From Oreohelix idahoensis (Eukaryota > Mollusca > Gastropoda > Stylommatophora > Oreohelicidae): 64,000 bases of DNA. The stretch is from the NCBI GenBank assembly GCA_024509875.1, contig JAMPIV010005820.1:124001-188000 (forward strand). Reading direction: 5' to 3'. Position 1 is the first letter of the stretch. Every line of letters begins with the position of its first letter. Both the position numbers and the translations under genes were made by a program. Positions 20,508-31,588 of the stretch are shown here, in pieces. The notes under the pieces were generated by a model that saw only the letters and a list, made by a program, of their open reading frames with translations, did no database searches and was not told the DNA's origin.

Positions 20508-22840
20508 AGAGATATGTAAAAATCCTGTCAATCAGAGAGTTCGAAACATTTGCTCCAGCAACTCCGAGGCAACCTTTTGAGGGACTAACAGTCGTCAATC
20601 GAACAGAGGCATTACTTACTATATTCACAAGGTTAGGATTCCCGCATCAAATCTTGACTGATAACGGCTCTCAGTTCAAGCGAAAACTAACAGAAGAAGT
20701 CTTTAGGTTATTTCACGCCAAGCACTTTCATTTTAGTCCGTATCACCCCCAAGGGAACGGCCAGGTAGAGAGGTTCAGTGGGACTCTCATTTCTATCCTG
20801 AGAAAGCTGGCACATGAGAAACCTGATACGTGGGACCAATATTTGCCCGCTGCATTGTTTGCTTATCGGGAAGTTCCACATAATTCAACCGGGATGGCAC
20901 CCGCAACCCTGTTATTTGGGAGGCCAATAAAAGGTCCACTAGAAGCTATGCTAAGGACGTGGACAGATGAGAAGGCAGAAGAGACTGTTACCTCATCATA
21001 CCAATATATGAACGAACTGACCACTCGTTTAAAAACTAGTTGGAAACTGGCAAATGAAAATTTGAGACAAGCCAGGAAAAAGCATGCTGCTTATTATAAC
21101 AAAAAAGCGAAGGATAGGGAGCTTGCTGTAGGGGAGAAGGTGCTTCTTCGTTTACCAGGCAGCAACAATAAACTTCAGATTGGATGGCAAGGTCCATATA
21201 CGGTTTTGGAAAAGGTATCCAGAACAAATTATAAGAAAGACAAGAAGGGAAAGGAAAAAGTCTATCATGTGAACCTTTTGAAGAAATATCTGGACAGACA
21301 AATCCAGGAAGGAACACACTTAATGGCCTTGTTAATTGCCACCGAAATGAAAAATGAACCTCTCACCGCAGTTAAATATCCACTGAAGCCCAGTGAAACG
21401 TTTGAACGGGTGAAGATCAGTAATCACCTGACAAAAGGACAAAGGGTGAGGATTCAAAAGGTCCTGGAGAAACATACAGACGTGTTAACGGATAAGCCGG
21501 GGCACACAAATTTGTTGGAATATGATATGAAACTACTAGACCCAACATCCATCTGTATGCGGCCTTATTCTATTCCGTTCGCTAAGGAAAAAGCTTTGAG
21601 AGAGGAGATAGATTATTTGTTACAAGAAGGGATTATTTCTCACAGTGAGTCTCCTTATAGTTCCTGTGTGGTTTTGTTGCGGAAACCATCGGGGGAACAT
21701 AGACTGTGCATTGATTACAGGAAACTGAATGCTGTCACAGAAGGTCAGGTGGATCCATTACCTGATACTACTCAACTATTTGCCAGGCTGAACAAGGCAA
21801 AATATTTTTCTAAGGTGGATCATAGCAAAGGCTATTACCAAATTCCAGTAAAGCCTGAGGTTCGACCTTACTTAGCATTTAGCATCTCGGAAGGTCATTA
21901 TGAGTTCAACATGCTACCGTTTGGGTTGAAAAATGCCCCGAGTGTGTTTTCTAGGATGATGCGAAAATTGTTGGATCCCCTGAAAAATCCACGTATCTCG
22001 AATTTCATGGATGATATCCTCATTGCTACTGAAACTGTTGAGGAACATGTTAACTCTTTGAATATGCTGTTTGATAGACTCAGAGAGGCTAACTTGACCG
22101 CTAGACCAACGAAATGGTGTATTGGGTGTAAAGAGTTGGAATTCTTGGGACATACCGTACATCAGGGTAGCATGACCCCTGACCCCAAGAATCTGGAGAA
22201 ACTGAAAAGAGCACCTAGGCCACAAACAAAGAAAGATGTGCGATCTTTTGTGTCGTTGTGTGGTTTCTACCAAAAGTACATTAAACATTTTAACTCTATA
22301 TGTGCTCCTCTGACGGATTTAACTCGAAAGGGACAACCTGATACAATAAACTGGTCCGCACAGTGTGATTTGGCTTACCAGGAGTTAAAAGAAAAACTCA
22401 CAAGCAGGCCAGTATTGAAATTGCCTGACTTGAATCAAGAAATTATCGTGAGAAGTGACGCAAGCAATGTAGGCCTGGGCGCTACATTGTTGCAAAGGTC
22501 CTCCTCACAAGATGGGAAATTGAACCCAGTCGCTTATGCAAGCCGCAAGTTGAACAAGGCGGAAAAAAATTATTCAACAAGTGGGAAAGAATGTTTGGCG
22601 TTAATATGGGCTATAAAAAAATTTCAGATTTATCTATATGGCAGAACATTTGTGGTCCAAACGGATCATTCACCTCTCGTATTCCTGTCACAAGCCAAGC
22701 ATGAAAATTCCAGATTATTAAGATGGTCATTATTATTACAGCCATACTCATTTCTGATTGAATATATTCCCGGCCCTCAGAACGTCGGTGCAGATTTTTT
22801 GAGTAGACATAATTGTGATGAAAATCAGAAGAAAACGTAG
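20492..22840 (+). CDS. pol: E2 Pol: truncated integrase, reverse transcriptase, RNase H
   Basis: The ORF is 782 aa. Integrase comes first and is incomplete: the second Asp (D57, LTDNGSQF) and the Glu (E93, QVERF) of the D,D-E triad are present. The CC of the zinc finger and the first catalytic Asp (VDIIGPL in E3) are deleted, so the first 30 or so residues are junction sequence. A GPY/F module follows (GWQGPY, 232-236), then RT with motif A D443 (SKVDHSKGYYQ) and the FMDD box at 505-508. The RNase H residues are D656, E700, D725 and D768. INT before RT is the Gmr1-type order. The RT and RNase H look able to fold, but integration in cis should fail. Confidence 0.93.
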   Translation: MWGSIKRYVKILSIREFETFAPATPRQPFEGLTVVNRTEALLTIFTRLGFPHQILTDNGSQFKRKLTEEVFRLFHAKHFHFSPYHPQGNGQVERFSGTLISILRKLAHEKPDTWDQYLPAALFAYREVPHNSTGMAPATLLFGRPIKGPLEAMLRTWTDEKAEETVTSSYQYMNELTTRLKTSWKLANENLRQARKKHAAYYNKKAKDRELAVGEKVLLRLPGSNNKLQIGWQGPYTVLEKVSRTNYKKDKKGKEKVYHVNLLKKYLDRQIQEGTHLMALLIATEMKNEPLTAVKYPLKPSETFERVKISNHLTKGQRVRIQKVLEKHTDVLTDKPGHTNLLEYDMKLLDPTSICMRPYSIPFAKEKALREEIDYLLQEGIISHSESPYSSCVVLLRKPSGEHRLCIDYRKLNAVTEGQVDPLPDTTQLFARLNKAKYFSKVDHSKGYYQIPVKPEVRPYLAFSISEGHYEFNMLPFGLKNAPSVFSRMMRKLLDPLKNPRISNFMDDILIATETVEEHVNSLNMLFDRLREANLTARPTKWCIGCKELEFLGHTVHQGSMTPDPKNLEKLKRAPRPQTKKDVRSFVSLCGFYQKYIKHFNSICAPLTDLTRKGQPDTINWSAQCDLAYQELKEKLTSRPVLKLPDLNQEIIVRSDASNVGLGATLLQRSSSQDGKLNPVAYASRKLNKAEKNYSTSGKECLALIWAIKKFQIYLYGRTFVVQTDHSPLVFLSQAKHENSRLLRWSLLLQPYSFLIEYIPGPQNVGADFLSRHNCDENQKKT

Positions 22841-22900
22841 GACTTTATTTGCGCTAAGTTATCTCACAGATTGTAACCTGCAATGGATGCATGTTTTAGG

Positions 22901-22910
22901 AAAGGAGGTG
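22901..22910 (+). promoter_or_regulatory. E2 polypurine tract
   Basis: AAAGGAGGTG lies immediately before the 3' LTR, the expected site of plus-strand DNA priming. Confidence 0.7.
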
Positions 22911-24968
22911 TGTAGCAAAATCTGTGAGATAATCGCTTATTTCAGTAAGATTTTAGTCCTATGATGAATAAATACACCAGCTCTCAGGTGTCTGACTGGT
23001 TTCATCTTCATCGCCAGTAGGGCGATGCCTTTTGTGCAGTGGGAATGCTAAGAAAATGATCCGCCGTAAAAATCTAACACGCTTCAGTTTCGGTTTCGAA
23101 AAAAACGTTCCATAAACCTTTTAACATCTCGCCGATCTGCTGCACGAAACGAGGGGGGGGGGGGAAGCTTGTAATTAACGACTTGCCATCGTTTGAATTA
23201 ACGCAATATGTTAACTTTAACACTAAAATTTGTAATAATTCGGACATTTCACAGTAGTAAGAACGAGGCGATTGTAAATATTAACGCAAAACACTACCAA
23301 AGTTTTGAAAAACCCTTCTTCGTTCTGCACGCGGTCTCTTTAATATATACATGCTGTGGGCAAAGCCAGCAGAGGCAAACACACAGACAATTTTTTTATT
23401 TCCTCCTAGCGGTAGTATTCTGACGTCACTCAAACTAGTTGGTTTATTTGAATAGTGAGGACAATGTTAGAGACAGGGAGGGAAGATGGCCGACTTGTGT
23501 AAAATTTATATTTGACGATTGACAGTGACAAATTTGAAAAAAACCATACTGAAACTGACCATAAAAATCATATGGCAGTATAGCTTAAAGTCCCCTGAGC
23601 AAAAATATGTTTTAAAAAATATGGTAGTCCAAGTATTAACCAAGTTATTGAGAAAGTACTAAATGTCTACGGACGCTTGACCGGACAGACTGTTGTTCTT
23701 GCTAGTTATACATAACTTTAGTGGGGACGGTAGTTTAAAAAAAAAAGACGCATTGTAGTAATTCAAATTCTATTAGTTGGTATAAGAGTATTGGAGTACA
23801 AGAGGAGAGATAGGAAAAATGTAACCAAAACGAAACATCTTTTTCTATTGGGCATAACTAACGCAGACTGACCAATGGACTAAGAGGCACATAGTTTGTT
23901 TGGAATTGTTTTGTTTTTTTCAATCTAAATTTAAAAAGTTGTAGTAGTTTCTTCTTTCATTGGTCGGCTCAAATAGATATTGGCAAAAGGCATAGTGGTC
24001 TCTTGGCCATTTGACTAGAAAATTTTATTCAAACAACTAAGTTGAGATCAGATGTGATAACTTGTAAAATTAACTACTAATTCACTATCTGGACGGGGCA
24101 GAGCAAAACTGAGGCCATATTCTTTGCCAGTCAACGTTATTTGTGACATATTTCTTTGAACTAGTGAGTTTTTATTTCCTGTTACCATCCGGTGACAGGA
24201 AACCTGATGAGTGGGTTTTAAGTCTCCATTAAAAAGTTTAAGCTGTCAGCTGATAGCCTGAAGGAGCTTACGTGTGGGTGCTGATTGACATTGTCTCTAC
24301 ATTGATATACTGAATTATATTCGACCTACGAAGAATCCCAGGTGACAAGTTATCAGCTGGGACCTCTGACATTTCATCCTAAGAAAATAATTCCTATCAA
24401 AATAACATTGAATTATATGGGGCTTGATGTAAACAACAGCTCCTCATAACAAATGACAATCACTAACAACTATTAATGTTTGATTCTGTGAATACACCTA
24501 TAGGAACTCTATATTAACATATATTCATAGGACAAAGAGTCCATATTTTTAGTTACAACATTATATGTAAATATATTTCCTCATTTTCAAAGACCTGTCC
24601 AAAAGAAGTTGGCGGGACGGGCAGATTAAATTGTAAAAAGAAAAAACATTCAAATTTTAAAAGAAAACTTTAACCACTGTCTTATTCATTGTATTATAGT
24701 GAGTTAAAGTGTATTGTGTTGATGTACCATCATCTTCATTTCACCCCTAGACACTAGAGACATCATACACCAGCCACTAGAATCAAAATACGGACTGTGT
24801 GAGATCTAGGGAGGTAGCGTTAGGTTCCCTGATCAATATATCATCATCATCATTCCTTTTAGTCTAGGACCTACATGTGCTTCACCTCACACAGTTAACA
24901 CAGACACAACTATCTTTCTTGTTAGGTATAACATCTTAACCTCCCCAGCAAACATTACATTTGCTACA
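22911..24968 (+). repeat. E2 3' LTR
   Basis: The LTR is 2058 bp, TGTAGC to GCTACA, and aligns over its whole length with the 5' LTR, with many substitutions and small indels. It is followed by the target duplication TCCTC (24969-24973). Confidence 0.95.
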
Positions 24969-25340
24969 TCCTCCTCGCTAGATCTATCAGTCAATTGTTG
25001 AAACAAGTTTCTAGCCTCTTCGCCATTAGACGAGGTGTACAAGCATTTTTGTGTGTGGTCCTATCACTAGTTGTCACGGTAAACAGTTTGCACGATTTGG
25101 TAACTAACCCGAAACGTTGAAAAATATGAACATAATATCAATTTTCCAGTGTTCTACAACAACGATGCTTTGGGAATTTGTTTTCCGTTGGCAACTTAAA
25201 ATCTCGAACCAGATCAGAAAGTGTTTCAGTATAATTTCCATTCGTTTTATTACTAAACATAGATCGACGCTTTGAGCGGCTCGCGGTCCAAATGATAGGA
25301 TTTCAAAAGCCGGTCTCACCGGCTCGCGGTAGTTAATGTG

Positions 25341-25840
25341 TTAAAATATCAAATTATAAAATTTAAACTTATTTCAGATATGTCCGTAATACTTCAGATT
25401 GCATCTTTATGCAAAGTCACAAACAAATCTGTGAACTTATTTCCTGTCTAGATACTTTTTCCACCATATTGTCTCCTCTGACAGGTTATCGCTAATATTG
25501 ATACAAAGATGGGCCAGCGGAAACGATTACGTATTATCACCTATGTTTTCGTGCATCCGCCAGACGGTCAAATACGGATCGCCGGCTGCTTAGACAAACA
25601 ATATGATTTTCTTTCCGAACTCTGCCGGGTCGTATTATTATGAGGAATGGTCGGGACCACCTTGGATCAACACAGATAGTCTCTATCAAAGGCGGCTAGA
25701 CGACTTACATGACGAAAGTGTTATCCGCTGACCTATCTAATTAGCTTTGTCGTGCCATGATTCACATGGCGAAACGTAAACAAGTAGGTGCATAAAATAT
25801 GTCAAAGAATAGGGCGATGAAGGAGGGAAACAAGGGCGCA
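25341..25840 (-). repeat. Unclassified dispersed repeat, copy 2, right part
   Basis: This is the inverted counterpart of about 6500-7008, recognised from TTTATGCAAAG near 25410, GATGGGCCAGCGG near 25509, CGGGACCACCTTGGATC near 25653 and CCGCTGACCTATC near 25728. It continues copy 2 from 15652 across the TIR element. Confidence 0.6.
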
Positions 25841-28800
25841 AAAATACATACACAAAACGTTTTGTGACATTTATGATTAATATACCATTACAATATTTTA
25901 GAATTGTGACAGAGATTATGTAAATAGATTACATATACCCACACGTTTTTTGCTTCCACCTTGCTTCCTTATTAGTTATGCACGTTTTGTTAATGCAGAA
26001 CTTTCGTACTTCTATGTCGGCCGAACTCAAAATTGTAGCCACGTCTATTTTCTTTTTCTATGTCGGGCAGGCCAGACTATGATGTACATATTAAGTGAAA
26101 AGAAAGGGGATAAGCTAATGAAGAAAATCAAGGGCGATAAGTTAAGACGTACTTTTTCCGTAATTAATTTGGTCAGGGGGAATTAATCTGAGGACAGGGG
26201 AGATAAATCCCAGTTCCCGCCCCCCCCACCACCATACCCGTTCGCTCGTGAACGTAATTAGCTACAGCGAGAGATGCAAGATCAAAGAGAGGATTTGCTC
26301 GGAGACGTCTACGGTCGGCGTAAGTGTAAAAATAAGCTTTGATTCAGCATTCGACCGAAGAATCCCCCAAAATCTAAGCGAAGGCGTGAAAACTAGCAAG
26401 TGATAGCGATTTTCTGATCTAGTAGCCGCAGAATTCCAGAACCATCTAGCTTCGAACCTTAGACCATTGTTAATGTGGATTTCTTAGTGTTTCGATTGGA
26501 GATTAGTTCTTTTTCTGTGTTTGCGGTGATTTAATTGTTGAGTTCGTCATTATATTTCACTAGGATTTACTGTGTTAAATTGGCTAGCAGATTAAATATA
26601 TAGCTAATATTTTCCAGATGTAACATAAATTTAATTAATTGCTAGTAACTAGTAAGAGATATTTTAATTGACAAGTAAATGCACTAGGCAATGTATACCG
26701 ACGAAATATATATTTATCTTCTATCTATCATGTGTCAATTTTGTAAATGACTAGAATTTATTGCACGGGTTTTTTTAACGATAAGATAAGCTACATACGG
26801 GTAGTTCTATTCATAGTTAAGTAACCGAGTGTATAATAAATTATAATTCTGCGCTGGTAAATTTTAGGATAGAATATTGGTGTAGTGTTAAATGTTTGTA
26901 CTTTTCCTTCCTATATCTAGTACGGGTCATAAACCTAAAACTACCAGCAGCCTAAGCCTACGCCTAAACCTGAATCTGAGAATAACGGATCTAGGTCCCA
27001 CAGTACAAAAATAACATTCTTAAATAAATATCGGGTCTTCAAGGTTGACCTGTTTGGCCTCTTTTTTACACCCAGAAAGAGACAGAGTACGAACAAAAAG
27101 AATTAAGAATAAATTTGTAACTGGACCTTTAGTTATGTCACATAAACAGAAATCCTAATAACAGTAACGAAGTAAACGTTCCCCAAAGAAGAGGATTTAA
27201 TCAGTCTTTGAGGAGCTGGGGTTTATTTTGCCAAAATAACACTGGATTTGCTGTGTGACCCATGAGACTATGTTCCAGATGTTGTTAATCAACAATTAGG
27301 TAAGAACGAATGAACGTGGCCACTGTTGTCTGAGAAGAGAGAAAAGAATGAACGAGTAATTCCTTTTAACGTATAAGCTTTGTACTCACTTTGTTTTGCT
27401 TTTCTTGTAGTTTGCTAGTACTGTTATTTTATTTTCAGAATAGATTCATTAGAATTTTGTTCTTTACAGTATAGTCAAATTCTATACCTTAGTGTTAATC
27501 TTTTGACCTTTTCGGGGGTTAATATCTTCATCTAACGGGATCTCGTCTCAACAGAGGGGATTGCACTTAAGGGTCTACTTCTTTATTATTATTCTGTAAC
27601 TGTCACAGAGGTTTTATGATCATTAAATTGCCTATGTCCTCTTCTTTTTCTTTCAACGGTATCCTCTATTTTATTATCACTTTTTACCTTTTTCCTGTAT
27701 TTTTCGCATCCATTCGTTTGCGAAAAATATTTTCTTTCCCGTTCTCAATTTTACCGGTTTCTTTCTCATACTGGTAAACGCATTTATGACATAGCGTGTC
27801 AGAGAGAGAGCGAGCGTTTAAATGCATTCTATTGCATTAGATGTCAGTGGACGATAGAACGTGTGAATACTCGTCTGAGCAGACAGAGATAGCAGACAGG
27901 CGTCTGTACTTTTCTCATGTAACGGGCGTTTAGTCAGGCTAGGTGTCATACCGTCTAGCATTTTCACCTGACACTAACGTTTCTCTCAGAGTGAAGTGTG
28001 ATATGACACTCACGCAGCGCTCGGGAATGAGACATATAGTCTGGGTTTTTCCATGACACGCACACTTCTCGGACAGTTTGTTAACGTAGGTGTGAAGACG
28101 GACTGGTGGCACTTACGGCATGCGTCTAAGTTACGTAGTGTTAGGAAAGACGAGAGATTGCGTGGTTTTGGAAATAGGGCACATTCTTTGTGTGTGTTTC
28201 ATATATCTTAAACGAGAGTTTGAGACTTAATTCACTCAGTAACTTCGCAGTCAAGACTAGAACAAGCCTTTGTTCGATTCCTAAGAATCTCTGTTAATAG
28301 AGATGGCATTTAGTTTGGTCGAAGTGGTTTAAGTTCTTAGTAGTTCTGTGTTGAGGTAAATATTATATATATTATATTCTAGTATTTTGTGAAGTGTTTA
28401 AAGTGTTAAATCGCTTATTTTATTTCACTAGTTAGATTTGGTGCAGAGCGCGTAATTTATATAGTCTGTATTATTTTATAGTGACGAGTTACAGTGGAAA
28501 ACAGAAATTATATTTCTAGCTTAAACTCAGTCAGCTATTAAAGAATTTAATTTTACTGCTAAAATAATCAGACGAGAATAAACTTTCTAAAATAACTTAA
28601 TTAATGCTAGATGCTTCATGAGTGGTGACGGAACACGTAGGTATTCCTAATTCATGATGATTGATTTTATGTATATAACTTATTTCACGGGAATTTAAAT
28701 GATAAGTCAAGCGGTACACTTGCAGTTTAAAAATGTAAGTTATAATCCGAGTACGTAGCATGTATAAGTATTTTATTTGTGGTTTTTCTTCCATATTCAG

Positions 28801-29790
28801 TGAATACTGGGGTAACCCAAAACTTTGCCGGCGTTTAGTACAGAAACATACCTGTGAGAAACATAAACATTTTTATCTTTTAACCACGTGGGTTTACAAG
28901 TTAACACCTGTCTGACAGTGCGTGTGTCTTCATTAATAGACAGAGAACAACTCTCACTAACGGGTTTTATTAAAGACTAAATGTTTTATACTGGGCCTTT
29001 GAGCCAGATCAGATTTTCTGCACAAACTCTATGTACAAATTTAGCCGTTGTGGCAAGTAACATATTAACGTCAGTATCATTCCGACGGAGTTTCGACTAG
29101 TGGTGTGGTGACCAAATATAGTCCTTTCCTGAAAGTAGACACCGATCTGACATTCCTCAATTCTAGAAACCTAAGCTATTGACACTGTGCTCGTTGTTAA
29201 TGTTTCGTGCCTGGACAATTTTAATGTGACCTAAACAGACATCCGAAAAATAAGAACACCCAAGGAGTCGTTCCCGGAAGCAGAGAATTCATCCTGTCTT
29301 TTTGGAACTGGGGATGTCTTGGTCAAAGACTGCCCTTGACGAGTCTGTAGGTGAATGTCCTAAAAATTGTATTACCAGAAGTGGCTATCTAAGCTGTGAG
29401 TATGAACATGTGCACGTGTGCTCGGCTGAATGAATAAAGTGAATGCAGGACGGAGTGATTTTTTTTATTGTTGTAATTGGGCACCCATTTTGCTATCTTA
29501 ACTTTCTGTATGCAAGTATTGCTAAATCATATTTCCCTTAAAATAGAGCAGAGATATCAAGTCTGTCCATACCTTAAGAAGGGGAAATATTAGACCTAAT
29601 CCTATGTATCCTTGTTTCCTTGGTGCTATCACTTTCTTCCAACAGGACTGTGGGCATACCTCGAGGGATAAGATCTAACTGTGGGTCTATCATTTCTTGT
29701 AGAAATTCCTTGATTATTTATGACTATGTGTATATGCTTTGATGTAATTTCTATGTGTTGTGAAGAAATTTTAGATGATAATTAAAATTT
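25841..29790. other. Intergenic, no gene recognised
   Basis: These four kilobases have no ORF above about 80 codons and no recognised protein similarity. Parts (26215-26480 and 27400-27620) loosely recall LTR sequence of the E3 type, and this may be a graveyard of decayed LTRs. I cannot define borders. Confidence 0.35.
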
Positions 29791-29799
29791 CTCTTGAAA

Positions 29800-30042
<243 letters not shown>

Positions 30043-30334
30043 AGACTGTCTGACTCCTCAAAACCTGTCGTAGAAGATAGGTGAGAGAGAGAAGATTTCT
30101 CGATCTCAGAGACAGCCTCTTAATCACATGCTACCATCTCACTCGTGGAAATCTATTGCTATTACTATTTCTCACTGTGACTATCACTTAGTCTAATCTA
30201 TTCAGAAGAGACCAGCCCAAGTCTTAATTCCCCTATCAAAAATATACGACAGTAACATATGATTTTATATTTTGCTATTTCAATAATACATGGTGTGTAG
30301 TTTTTATGATAAATAAACTTAACATAAAACTTAC

Positions 30335-30543
<209 letters not shown>

Positions 30544-30549
30544 ATAATA

Positions 30550-31583
30550 AAATTACATAATATACTTATATAATAAAACTATAATAAAATCTCCGGTCCA
30601 AAATATGTAATTATATTTTGTTAAAACTATCTGTACATAGTCGCATTTTTAATGAAAACATAAACTGATGTGATTATCTGGATCTAGTAAAACTGTCAGT
30701 GTCTACAACAGTCATTCACCAGTTTCCACATGTCAAACTAGGTAAATAGTTCAATTCGAAGGGAGTATGTTTTGCTAAGTGTTGCAACTCTAACGGAATA
30801 TTTGTTGCTAAATAGTGGAATTCTAACGGAATATAAAATTCAACGGAGTATGTGTTAAAAATCCACGCTACTGATTCTTTTCAATAAACCGGTATGTAAA
30901 CTAGTTTTCTTCTTTTTGTTTTGTTAGTTGAAATACAAATAATAGTACAAATATGTGCTACTGTATTTGCATCTCATTTTATTTCAAATTATTAGCTAAC
31001 CTAAACGAAAATGCAAATTGGGTCTTAAACTCGCGATTGGGTCCATTTTCCTGCAATACGGGTACGGCCGAAAATGGCGGCCAAATTTTAGTTGGCGTAA
31101 CTCTCTATGAATCTAGGGCACTAGCCAGTACCATTCACAACGCCATGCTAGCCTCCTACTACATGCTTACGCAGCAGTAGTGTTAGTCTGTCTTTGCTTT
31201 TCTGTAGACAGGCCTAGCCTTAGGTGGATTTGAGGTAATTTTACCCAAGCGGACCCAGCGCTCACAGGGGGCACCACACTCGGTTTCTCACCCCTAACTG
31301 TGAAAAAATAAAATAAAATAAATAAGAACGAAGTTTATTTAAACTTACACCAGGAATATATGCTGTTACACTGTTTCAAAAATACAACAATATCTTTATT
31401 TATTGGCCATATTTTTACTTCACACTTTTTATAAAAAAGCTATACCAATGTCCAAATCGGACTCCATAATTACTAACGCAGCCCTGCGTTCCGACCTCCG
31501 AAATACAACACATGGCGACTACATATTTTTGTATTGGGGATAGTTATTCCTTTGTGCAAAAGCGTTGTTAGTTAAATACTTCA
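30550..31583. other. Intergenic, no gene recognised
   Basis: No credible coding sequence. A short imperfect repeat of TCTAACGGAATAT occurs near 30790-30830. Confidence 0.4.
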
Positions 31584-31588
31584 ATCAG
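31584..31588 (+). other. E3 target site duplication, left copy
   Basis: ATCAG directly precedes the 5' LTR and is repeated at 51041-51045 directly after the 3' LTR. Confidence 0.9.

Larger units (their letters stand above)
16324..24968 (+). mobile_element. E2: complete Gmr1-like Ty3/gypsy LTR retrotransposon
   Basis: This is a full-length insertion of 8645 bp with LTRs 16324-18395 and 22911-24968, a primer-binding site, gag, protease, integrase, RT and RNase H in that order, a polypurine tract, and TCCTC target duplications. The integrase-before-RT order defines the Gmr1-type group within Ty3/gypsy. No env-like ORF follows RNase H. Many differences between the two LTRs are visible by eye, so it is older than E3 and E4. 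It is defective because the front of integrase is deleted. Confidence 0.95.
15653..25340. mobile_element. piggyBac-like TIR element with TTAA duplication, split by E2
   Basis: The left end CACATTAATTACCG and the complement of the right end, CACATTAACTACCG, form a 14-bp terminal inverted repeat with one mismatch. Each is flanked outside by TTAA (15649-15652 and 25341-25344). The homologous position in repeat copy 1 (7008-7011) has a single TTAA and no insert, which makes a direct empty-site comparison. Subtracting E2 and one copy of its 5-bp target duplication leaves about 1.04 kb. TTAA duplication with short TIRs is the hallmark of piggyBac-type transposons. I find no intact transposase, so this is a non-autonomous or decayed copy. 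Confidence 0.7.

Noticed and set aside
25104..25319. 71-aa minus-strand ORF in the TTAA element as a piggyBac transposase
   Set aside because: No piggyBac catalytic motif or recognisable similarity; too short.
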